This document shows, one piece after another, positions 23,601 through 29,566 of a stretch of 39,688 nucleotides of DNA (its first letter is position 1; each line of letters opens with the position of its first letter). Source of the stretch: Brevinematales bacterium (lineage in GTDB: Bacteria; Spirochaetota; Brevinematia; Brevinematales; GWF1-51-8). The position numbers and the translations under genes were made by a program. The stretch lies in NCBI GenBank assembly GCA_013177895.1, contig JABLXV010000030.1:1-39688 (forward strand). Direction: 5' to 3'. The notes under the pieces are model-generated. The model did no database searches, was not told where the DNA came from, and saw only the letters and a list, made by a program, of their open reading frames with translations.

Positions 23601-24090
23601 CTACTCCCTGTTCAACCAGACAGCCGGGCTTTTTATTACCGCATTCTACGGGATAATCGATTTTTCCGATCACACGCTCCGTTTCTCGAACGCCGGGCAC
23701 AATCTCCCGTTCCTGTTGGATCAGTCGCGCCCGTCGGACGAACCTGAGATGATTCCCTGTACGAATCAGGGAGTGCCGATCGGGGTATTTTCGATGGATG
23801 AATTGATTAAAATATCTAAGGAATACATTAATCAGGAGATTCCGTTTGCCGGGAACAGCAGGTTTGTTTTTTATACAGACGGGCTTACCGAGACGGTTAA
23901 TATAAAAGAGGCCGGGAGTACCGCCGAGAGTAAGGACTATGAATCGGTCAGATTTTTGGAAATCCTGAAGTCCGGGCTGGGAAAGAATTCCCAGGAATTC
24001 CTGAATATGGTATACACCGATCTGGTGGCTTTCCGCGGGAGTAAGAATTTTGACGACGATATCTGCATGATATGTATCGATGTTCCGTAG
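20659..24090 (+). CDS. large ATPase-like/TPR/GAF protein with C-terminal PP2C (SpoIIE) phosphatase
   Basis: A 1143-residue cytoplasmic signalling protein. Residues about 1-220 resemble the AAA_16/STAND ATPase module that precedes TPRs in large regulators: VAPFYPFLEIIKTLL matches the usual PFxE motif and PFCILLENIQD...SSLELLEFI the Walker B region. The Walker A loop is absent (TVLLQNITSAFESN where GxxGxGKS is expected), so it probably does not hydrolyse ATP. Then come many TPR-like helical repeats (about 240-740), a GAF-like domain (about 760-920), a coiled coil, and a SpoIIE/RsbU phosphatase domain with its metal-binding Asp residues (GGDFFDF, ISDVSGHG, NAGHNLPF, YTDGLTE, DDDI). The chosen start is the ATG at 20659. 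Likely target: an anti-sigma-factor antagonist or similar Ser phosphoprotein, not encoded nearby. Confidence 0.88.
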   Translation: MDDLERIILEKCEEAGRRIIKTVLLQNITSAFESNVLNSIREKTGPDIRFFQYDFQKNFPVAPFYPFLEIIKTLLTKTDFTRLEKILKNAGVYSQHIRIFRMYLTEGISERDEEIIDEEQAFEIYRMKESVTGLLAYLSRERPFCILLENIQDMSISSLELLEFINHKVLRGKGVIILTYVSERVSAFEKQKPVRKSSRTGDKGLDYIIRQIIEAKQVGNTVGDKPFSKGDIHSQIGLSNNLLNFFNLPECKSYTLELYAKIGQMHETAGNLVLKVLTVLGDVHKFLNENDGALLYYNLLIDNARKFNETILISRTLRRIGFIYFYRGNLEEAKHQALTGIKLTEQYGYDDEIFLHHFSLYLFYQHEQRNHLMREEAEILFKLIDKVNKPNHAAIVYLVDLYDPDSGYVVSRKMAKGISIFRRLKNRFRQAQYYHQAGAIQIYSGRPEEGLNNLQKARRIYHRIGEYKITQKIYNSLGYHFFISGRYAESLQLFYKALELVISIKDYYETTITVFNIAFLLFFIYDYRLALEYFEYLILIMKALDLRFIPYHPIEEIYLFCGIICRKFGLIKEAEYYFSQTKTRILASNTFLEDWAEPRVWVYLYHALTTGEESYFIKIVDEMSKPRNNNYFTTVAPHLYLEYGRFLRDTLGDPVRAAKIFDEGLALCGKKDPHPFARFILKETGHSGGDTSVTVPRNKIDALAALLPLIEQERNINKIHSLIDRIHFLNSFQSQMENSLQSSGIIAHAFKLIRDNMIVETSYFVLINKEGKMFFMDEPSGEEKAGLESMMEYLIKFPSFYSDDAFEHEEIKKRNPFHFYTCASFVIEDKNFGKYFFLYGTKRLGGRIAPEDFQILSLLSSQLVSTMEKYHLYEELEKERNDLYNRNKLIDNELLMARKIQSNMIPQRSPMPGTAFFYLPMEQLGGDFFDFIRISPEKIGVFISDVSGHGVSAAFITSMIKSYILQTPYRDDPAQFLIHLNYSLFNQTAGLFITAFYGIIDFSDHTLRFSNAGHNLPFLLDQSRPSDEPEMIPCTNQGVPIGVFSMDELIKISKEYINQEIPFAGNSRFVFYTDGLTETVNIKEAGSTAESKDYESVRFLEILKSGLGKNSQEFLNMVYTDLVAFRGSKNFDDDICMICIDVP

Positions 24091-24092
24091 GC

Positions 24093-24974
24093 CTATCCCC
24101 AATACTTTCCGTACAGCGGCGCGAGACGCGTCTTTGCCTCGGGGGAAATCGCCCTGAGGTCGGTCATTACCGCGTATTTCGCGGCGTCCATGCATCCGCA
24201 CGTCCGTTCCCCGGACAGGCCGTCGATAATCAGCGGGAGGAGCGCGTTCACCGTGCGGTTGTTCTCCTTCATATTCTCCACCACCATCCCGACCCCGACA
24301 TCCTCCGCGTCGCCGCGCCAGCAGTCGTAGTCGGTCGACATCGCGAGCGTGACATAGCACATCTCCGCCTCGCGCGCGAGTTTGGCCTCCGGTAACGCCG
24401 TCATACCGATAATCCCCGCGCCCCAACTCCGGTATAGGCGGCTTTCCGCGCGGGTCGAGAACTGAGGGCCTTCCATCACGACAAGGGTCTCGGATGCGAA
24501 GAGGCGTTTCGAGGGCTGCTCGGCGGCTAGATATTTCTCGATAATCGCGGCCGTCTTCGCGCGGGTTTCTTCGCAGAACGGGTCGGCGAACCCGATATGC
24601 CCGACGATACCGTCTGAAAAGAACGTGCATGGGCGCGATTTAGTACGGTCGATCATCTGCGACGGGAGCACGATGTCGGTCGGGCGGATTTCCTCCTTCA
24701 GGCTGCCGACCGCGCTGACGGAGACGATCTTCTCCACGCCGAGCGTCTTGAGGGCGAAAATATTCGCGCGCTGGGGGAGTTCCGAGGGCGAGTAACGGTG
24801 TCCGCGCCCGTGACGGGGCAGGAACGCCGCCTTGCGCCCGCCGAGCTCGCCGATCAGGATTTTATCCGACGGTTTCCCGAAGGGGGTATCGATGTCGAGT
24901 TCTTCTATTATCTTGAGGCCGTCGAGCGCGTAAACCCCGCTTCCGCCGATTACGCCGATATGGATGGGTTCCAT
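24093..24974 (-). CDS. mtnP: S-methyl-5'-thioadenosine phosphorylase
   Basis: A 293-residue purine phosphorylase that splits methylthioadenosine to adenine and methylthioribose-1-phosphate in the methionine salvage pathway. Features of the MTAP family are IGVIGGSGVYAL at the start, LPRHGRGHRYSPSELPQRANI (phosphate and base site, partly), VSAVGSLKEEI, MEGPQFSTRAESRLYR, and GMTALPEAKLAREAEMCYV. The start is the ATG at 24974 (AAGGAG eight bases upstream), inside the end of tsaE by 25 bases; a longer frame exists upstream but has no ribosome-binding site. It shares an operon with tsaE and a cyclase. The C-terminus ends two bases from the convergent PP2C gene. Confidence 0.94.
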   Translation of the reverse strand: MEPIHIGVIGGSGVYALDGLKIIEELDIDTPFGKPSDKILIGELGGRKAAFLPRHGRGHRYSPSELPQRANIFALKTLGVEKIVSVSAVGSLKEEIRPTDIVLPSQMIDRTKSRPCTFFSDGIVGHIGFADPFCEETRAKTAAIIEKYLAAEQPSKRLFASETLVVMEGPQFSTRAESRLYRSWGAGIIGMTALPEAKLAREAEMCYVTLAMSTDYDCWRGDAEDVGVGMVVENMKENNRTVNALLPLIIDGLSGERTCGCMDAAKYAVMTDLRAISPEAKTRLAPLYGKYWG

Positions 24975-25402
24975 TTCAGTTCTCCTTCGATTTGAAGTAT
25001 GCGCTGGTTCTCTTCCGCTCCCATCAGGATGCGCACCCGGTACACCGGGATTTCGAGGAGCGTTTCCGCGATCTCCGGCCACTCGATCAGCGTGTAGTCC
25101 GACGCCTCGATGATGTCTTCGAGGCCGAGTTCCGCCGCCTCCGTGCCGGATTTAAGCCGGTACAAGTCGAGATGCGACACGGTATAATCGTTACCCCGGT
25201 ACTCGTTCACGAGCGTAAAGGTCGGGCTGGAGACGAGGGTGCCGGGGATCAGCTCGTTGACAAACCCCCGGGCGAAGCAGGTTTTCCCCGCCCCGAGGTC
25301 GCCCGTGAGGAGCAGGACGCTCTTCCGGGGAAGGGCTCGCGCGTAATCCGCGCCGACCTGCCCGGTCTGTCCATGGCCTGCGGTGATATATTCAATAATC
25401 AA
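24950..25402 (-). CDS. tsaE: tRNA threonylcarbamoyladenosine biosynthesis ATPase TsaE
   Basis: A 150-residue P-loop ATPase that assists TsaB-TsaD in making t6A37 of ANN-decoding tRNAs. The Walker A loop is GDLGAGKT (34-41), followed by SSPTFTLVNEY, SHLDLYRL (Walker B-like), ELGLEDI and LIEWPE, all diagnostic of the family. Length is normal. Translation appears to start at a TTG (25402), overlapping the cyclase by 11 bases, with no good ribosome-binding site, so translation is probably coupled to the cyclase. Other tsa genes are not present in this window. Confidence 0.95.
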   Translation of the reverse strand: MIIEYITAGHGQTGQVGADYARALPRKSVLLLTGDLGAGKTCFARGFVNELIPGTLVSSPTFTLVNEYRGNDYTVSHLDLYRLKSGTEAAELGLEDIIEASDYTLIEWPEIAETLLEIPVYRVRILMGAEENQRILQIEGELKWNPSISA

Positions 25403-26855
25403 CTCTGTATACCTCGATGGGTTTGGACTTGCCTTTTACCATAATCGCGTCGAGTTTGGTGATGCCCGTTTTATTGGGAAGGAGGTCGAAGACCGAGCGT
25501 GATATCATAATATCGTCCTGCGCCGCCGCGCTGCAAAGACGCGCGGTCAGGTTGACATTATCGCCGATCACGGTGTAGTCCTTGCGGTCGTGCGAGCCGA
25601 TGCTTCCCCGCACCACGATACCGTTATTGACGCCGATACCGACATGCACGGTGAATAATCCCTTTTCCTCGCGATCCTTATTGATCTTGGTGATGGTCTT
25701 CTGGATCGCGCGGGCGGCGGCCACGGCGCGCTGGCATTTCTGCTTGTCGTCGAATACCGCGACTATCTCGTCGCCGACGAATTTATCGATATCCCCGTCG
25801 AATTTGCGGATGATCTGGGTCTGCACGTCGAGGAAGAGGTTCAGCATATCGACAACCTGCTGAGGGTCGAGCGATTCGCTTAGGGAGGTGAATCCCCGGA
25901 TGTCGGAGAAAAGCAGGGAGACCTCGACCCGCTTGGTCTTTCCAAAATCGCTCTGCGATACCGATGTCTGGATCATCTTGACCGTGGACGTGGATACGAA
26001 TTTCTGCATCTCGAGCTTCTCGCGGATGGACAGCACCATATCGTTGAACGTGTTCGCGAGAATACCGATCTCGTCCTTGTACGGGAGTTCGATCCGGGCG
26101 TTAAAATCGCCGTCCCCGAAGCGCTTGACCATATTCGTGAGCTTGAGGATCGGTTTTACTATCGAGTTCGCGCCCCTGAATGAGATGCCGATCCCGATCA
26201 GGATAATCGCGGCGGTAATAATAGTAATCAACCCGCGAACTTTATCGATCTCCCGGTCGATCAGCTCCTTCGAGAAACGCAGTACGATGATGCCGATTTG
26301 TTTATTATTCAATTCTTCGATACGTACCGGGATAACATACTCGAACCCCGGTATGATTTTTTGCCCGTTAGTGAAAGTCTGGGTCGCGGGATTGAGGTAA
26401 AACCCATCCAATGACTTATATTTTTCCGATTCGGAGGCAAGCCAATTCGTATCGGGCGGATTTCCGATATAGAGATGCACCTTATCGAGCGAAGCGGTCA
26501 GGATGCCCGAATAACCGAGGTAGAGTATTCCATCGGTGTCTTTCAGCGAGTTGATAGCGTCATGGGTCATCGCCTGCGAATCGAAATTCATGGCGATCGT
26601 CTTCGCGAGATCGGTGACTATTTTCCGCGACATCTGGTGCGTCTTCTCGATCAGTACGTTTTCCATATTCATTGTGATAATCGTCCCGATCGGGACGGCG
26701 ACTAATAGAATGATGAGTATCTCGAAAAATATGACTTTCGCCTTTATTTTCCGGGACAGGTATTCGAAAAACGCCATGATAAAGAATTTCTTCTGCTGAG
26801 CCGCCTTTTCTTCATTACTCATAATCGGTTCTTTTGTCTGAATATCGTTTCCCAT
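25392..26855 (-). CDS. HAMP-containing membrane adenylate cyclase (class III)
   Basis: A 487-residue sensor cyclase: first membrane segment (about 42-62), an extracytoplasmic sensory domain of about 145 residues (Cache-like, unclear family), second membrane segment (about 208-226), HAMP domain (to about 285, with RFGDGDFNARIELP), then the catalytic domain (305-487). The metal Asp318 (LLFSDIRGFT) and Asp362, adenine-specifying Lys358 (DIDKF), and YTVIGDNVNLTAR are all present. The start is the ATG at 26855: it follows GGAAGGG, and the promoter start site lies at about 26875, after the alternative ATG at 26882. It heads the operon with tsaE and mtnP. Confidence 0.92.
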   Translation of the reverse strand: MGNDIQTKEPIMSNEEKAAQQKKFFIMAFFEYLSRKIKAKVIFFEILIILLVAVPIGTIITMNMENVLIEKTHQMSRKIVTDLAKTIAMNFDSQAMTHDAINSLKDTDGILYLGYSGILTASLDKVHLYIGNPPDTNWLASESEKYKSLDGFYLNPATQTFTNGQKIIPGFEYVIPVRIEELNNKQIGIIVLRFSKELIDREIDKVRGLITIITAAIILIGIGISFRGANSIVKPILKLTNMVKRFGDGDFNARIELPYKDEIGILANTFNDMVLSIREKLEMQKFVSTSTVKMIQTSVSQSDFGKTKRVEVSLLFSDIRGFTSLSESLDPQQVVDMLNLFLDVQTQIIRKFDGDIDKFVGDEIVAVFDDKQKCQRAVAAARAIQKTITKINKDREEKGLFTVHVGIGVNNGIVVRGSIGSHDRKDYTVIGDNVNLTARLCSAAAQDDIMISRSVFDLLPNKTGITKLDAIMVKGKSKPIEVYRVDY

Positions 26856-26880
26856 TTCCCTTCCTTGATCGGTCAGGTTC

Positions 26881-26909
26881 ATTATAAGTCAAACATCGAA
26901 TTTTTGCAA
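26881..26909 (-). promoter_or_regulatory. promoter of the cyclase-tsaE-mtnP operon
   Basis: Read leftward: TTGCAA, 17-base spacer, TATAAT (26886-26881). The inferred start site near 26875 excludes the longer reading frame that begins at 26882. Confidence 0.7.
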
Positions 26910-26944
26910 AGATTAAGTTTGGGACAGAAATAGCGGAATATTAC

Positions 26945-26972
26945 TTGACAGATTTAATTTATGTATTAAATT
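26945..26972 (+). promoter_or_regulatory. promoter of the MEMO-family gene
   Basis: TTGACA at 26945-26950, 16-base spacer, TAAATT at 26967-26972, 31 bases before the ATG; divergent from the cyclase promoter. Confidence 0.7.
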
Positions 26973-27003
26973 AATAGGGTAGGTTAAAAATAGGGGGATC
27001 ACT

Positions 27004-27855
27004 ATGGGAGAAGTTCGTAAGCCCGCGGTAGCGAGTATGTTCTACCCGGACGAAAAAATCAGCCTGAAAAAGATGATCAACACCTTTCTCTCCGAAGTTC
27101 CCGACGATGTGACGGAATTTTTTATCAAGAAGCGAATCGACAACCTGTTCGGGCTGATAGCCCCTCACGCGGGGTATGTTTATTCCGGAGGGGTTGCGGC
27201 GCACTCGTTCGCGCTTCTCAAGCAGAAAGCTATCGATACGGTTATTCTGATCGGCCCCAGTCATTACAACCAGTTCTCCGGTTATGCCCTGACGCACTTC
27301 CAGTCATTCGAGACACCCTTAGGCGCAATTCCGGTCGATGAAAAACTGACCGCGCTGATCAACGAAAAGGGCAAAAATGTTTTCGAATATATCGACACCG
27401 CCCATATCCGGGAACATAGCCTCGAAGTACAGCTTCCGTTCCTGCAATCGACGCTTATCAATAATTTTAAGATCGTGCCCATCCTGATGGGCGAACAGAC
27501 CCTATCCAATGTCACCCTGGGGGCGGATATTATTAAGAGCGTCCTCGACGATTATGAAAAGTCTTATATTATTGTAATATCCAGCGATCTGTCGCATTAC
27601 TATAACGACGAGGCCGCGCATAAGCTGGACGACCGTTTCCTCGATCTGGTGGACGGGATGAACGCGCAGAAACTGATGCAAGCGATATCGGTGGGAGAGG
27701 CCGAGGCGTGCGGAGCGGGGCCGGTGGCGTTCCTGCTGGAACTCGCGAAGAAAATGAACCGGACGTCGGTAAAGAACCTTGTCTATAATAATTCAGGCGA
27801 CTCTTCGGGCGACTACTCGAGGGTGGTGGGTTATCTCGCGTCGGTGATCTGGTAG
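27004..27855 (+). CDS. amrB: MEMO-family protein (AmmeMemoRadiSam system protein B)
   Basis: A 283-residue MEMO1-family protein with a dioxygenase-like (LigB) fold. The metal-binding residues expected from human MEMO are His55 (APHAGYVYSG), His87 (GPSHYNQ) and Cys236 (AEACGAGP), with further conserved EHSLEVQLPFL and SSDLSHYY. In most bacteria this gene sits with an AMMECR1 protein (component A) and a radical SAM component C; neither is beside it here. Its ATG follows GGGGGA, and it has its own strong promoter. The reaction is not established; a redox or metal role is likely. It converges on the flavin reductase gene. Confidence 0.92.
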   Translation: MGEVRKPAVASMFYPDEKISLKKMINTFLSEVPDDVTEFFIKKRIDNLFGLIAPHAGYVYSGGVAAHSFALLKQKAIDTVILIGPSHYNQFSGYALTHFQSFETPLGAIPVDEKLTALINEKGKNVFEYIDTAHIREHSLEVQLPFLQSTLINNFKIVPILMGEQTLSNVTLGADIIKSVLDDYEKSYIIVISSDLSHYYNDEAAHKLDDRFLDLVDGMNAQKLMQAISVGEAEACGAGPVAFLLELAKKMNRTSVKNLVYNNSGDSSGDYSRVVGYLASVIW

Positions 27856-27910
27856 ATTTATAGGCGGGCGATAGATATTATGGATTTATCCGGCGGAATC
27901 GGAATGCAGC

Positions 27911-28417
27911 CTATTTGATATATACCCGGAGGATTTCCCCGATATACATCCGGTGGTAATCCTTTCCGTGATAGTTCTTTTCAATCGACGGGTCGAGGAA
28001 ATTCCCCGGCGCGAGGTCGTTAAAGTATATCTTTTTGCATTCCATGACGAGTTCTGCTTCGGCGAAACCTGTAGCTCCGGATTCCGAAACAATCGGGGTC
28101 AGCCCGCATTCCCGCGTCTTGTTCACATCCCTTCCCGAACGCGACCCGCAGAAATTGAGCGTATCCCGGCGGGATTCATCGAAGAAGTTCAGCGTAAACA
28201 AGTCTCCCCGCTCGATAAACTGATAGGTGAAGCGGCTGGGACGGACAAAGATTATCGCAACCGGTTTATTCCATAAAATCCCCGCGGAACCCCAGCTTGC
28301 GGTCATCATATTATGCTTCCCGACCGTGCCCGCGCCGATCAGCATCCACTGATCGCCGATCATCCTGAAAATATTCCCGGTCAACTCGCCCGGCGTAATA
28401 CTATTAAATCCCTGCAT
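27911..28417 (-). CDS. flavin reductase family protein
   Basis: A 168-residue FMN-binding split-barrel protein of the flavin reductase-like family. Typical stretches are PGELTGNIFRMIGDQWMLIGAG, KHNMMTASWGSAGILWNKPV (the FMN-contact part), FVRPSRFTYQFIERGDLFTLNFF and a short insert CGSRSGRD. Such proteins reduce or bind FMN with NAD(P)H and often support monooxygenases or flavoredoxin-type electron transfer. The ATG follows GAGG and lies nine bases after the stop of the upstream lipoprotein, so the two form an operon. No partner oxygenase is nearby. Confidence 0.9.
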   Translation of the reverse strand: MQGFNSITPGELTGNIFRMIGDQWMLIGAGTVGKHNMMTASWGSAGILWNKPVAIIFVRPSRFTYQFIERGDLFTLNFFDESRRDTLNFCGSRSGRDVNKTRECGLTPIVSESGATGFAEAELVMECKKIYFNDLAPGNFLDPSIEKNYHGKDYHRMYIGEILRVYIK

Positions 28418-28425
28418 ATTCGCCT

Positions 28426-29103
28426 CTAATTCGCTAAATAGATCTGGTACTCTTTCGTGATCAGGTTCTGCTGGCTGTCGCGGTCGGTTTTATATACCGC
28501 GAACAGGTATTCGCCCTCGGGATACCCCGAAAGGTCGAGGTTCATCGACGGTTTCTGTACGGCCTGCCGGAATACCAATTCCTTCCCGGGGCTGTAAATT
28601 TCAAGGACATAGTTGTATCCCTTCTCGCATCCGCCGAAATACACGGTGAGCGGGGAGTTTTTCAGACGGCTGATGGTCTCGAACGGGTAGACGCTCAGGT
28701 TGCCCTTCAATTTCTTCATATCGAAATTGTTATAGACATAGCTGGCGCCGCTTTTCGTTTCGATGACCAGTTCGAGTTTCTTTTTCAGTACGGAAAGGCT
28801 TTTTATCGGGGTCTGGATGTAAATCAGGTTTTTATTCTCATAGGAGTAGGAGAGGTCGCCGGCCCCGGATTTCATCGCGATCAGTTTGCCGCCGGACAAG
28901 ACTTTAATGGCAGTTACATCGTTCCATAAATTCTGCCGCGCGTCAATCCAGAAACCCAGAACGGTTTCACGCGAAAGGTTATTATACCGTATCCGGTAAC
29001 CGTACTCGACATGAAACTCCGCGCTATTCAGCTCGATTTTCGACCCGCAGCCGGATAACAGAAATATCCCCGCGACGAATAATAAATTTAGAATTCTCCG
29101 CAT
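28426..29103 (-). CDS. putative lipoprotein, unknown function
   Basis: A 225-residue envelope lipoprotein: signal peptide MRRILNLLFVAGIFLLSGC with Cys19 as lipidation site (standard LSGC lipobox). The mature part looks like beta-rich, immunoglobulin-like strands with no known motif: SAEFHVEYGYRIRYNNLSRE, then a region of Lys/Leu-rich strands and PEGEYLFAVYKTDRDSQQNL near the end. GGAG lies six bases upstream. It is followed after nine bases by the flavin reductase gene. The upstream 174 bases contain a possible leftward promoter (TTGAAA, 18-base spacer, TAATAA). Confidence 0.75.
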   Translation of the reverse strand: MRRILNLLFVAGIFLLSGCGSKIELNSAEFHVEYGYRIRYNNLSRETVLGFWIDARQNLWNDVTAIKVLSGGKLIAMKSGAGDLSYSYENKNLIYIQTPIKSLSVLKKKLELVIETKSGASYVYNNFDMKKLKGNLSVYPFETISRLKNSPLTVYFGGCEKGYNYVLEIYSPGKELVFRQAVQKPSMNLDLSGYPEGEYLFAVYKTDRDSQQNLITKEYQIYLAN

Positions 29104-29277
29104 AACATGCTCCGATTTTTCATTTCAGGCGTATCGATTAGCTCAATAAAATAGTATGAGATATATGATAGATATCGAACGTGAATATCGCCCTTCATTA
29201 TTATCGGAGCATTTTAGAAAATTTCAAGCGCAATCGGCCGGATATTTTACCCGGACCGGCAGGAGGAAGGGTATCAG
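29104..29277. other. intergenic, possible promoter for the leftward lipoprotein
   Basis: No gene seen. A short CCGG-rich dyad lies at about 29239-29261 (after the DUF134 stop when read leftward) but has no T run, so termination is not convincing. Confidence 0.4.
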
Positions 29278-29553
29278 TTAATCCTTGAAAGCGATGGATT
29301 TCCCCTCGGAGAACGCCTTCGCAACCTTTTTCCGCGCTCTGTCGTATATTCTCGTTAAAGTTGGACGGGAAACGCCCATCTTTTCGGCGGCTTCTTCCTG
29401 AAAAAGGTCTTCGTAGTCGCAGAGACGAATCGCTTCATACTCTTCCATCAGAAGACGGACTTCATCTTTGGGATCGGCCTTTTCTCCAATCGGCTTAAAT
29501 CCCGTAACTGTCGGAGGCCCCTGGATCTTCCTCGGTTTCTTCTGTCTTGACAT
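29278..29553 (-). CDS. DUF134 family helix-turn-helix protein
   Basis: A 91-residue small DNA-binding protein of the DUF134 family. The N-terminus is rich in Arg/Lys (MSRQKKPRKIQGPP) and the core has a sigma-factor region-4-like helix-turn-helix (LMEEYEAIRLCDYEDLFQEEAAEKMGVSRPTLTRIYDRAR). Members often lie beside dinitrogenase iron-molybdenum cofactor (NifX-like) proteins, absent here. The start is the ATG at 29553: it has GAGGTAGG upstream, and the alternative ATG at 29577 lies within the upstream gene. It follows the GGDEF-nitroreductase gene by 13 bases and is probably in its operon. Confidence 0.88.
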   Translation of the reverse strand: MSRQKKPRKIQGPPTVTGFKPIGEKADPKDEVRLLMEEYEAIRLCDYEDLFQEEAAEKMGVSRPTLTRIYDRARKKVAKAFSEGKSIAFKD

Positions 29554-29566
29554 ATACGCACCTACC

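Noticed and set aside
23233-24630. 465-codon open frame on the minus strand across the PP2C and mtnP genes
   Set aside because: It is antisense to the conserved PP2C domain and out of frame with mtnP; the translation is Arg-rich and featureless, as expected for a shadow frame in GC-rich coding DNA.
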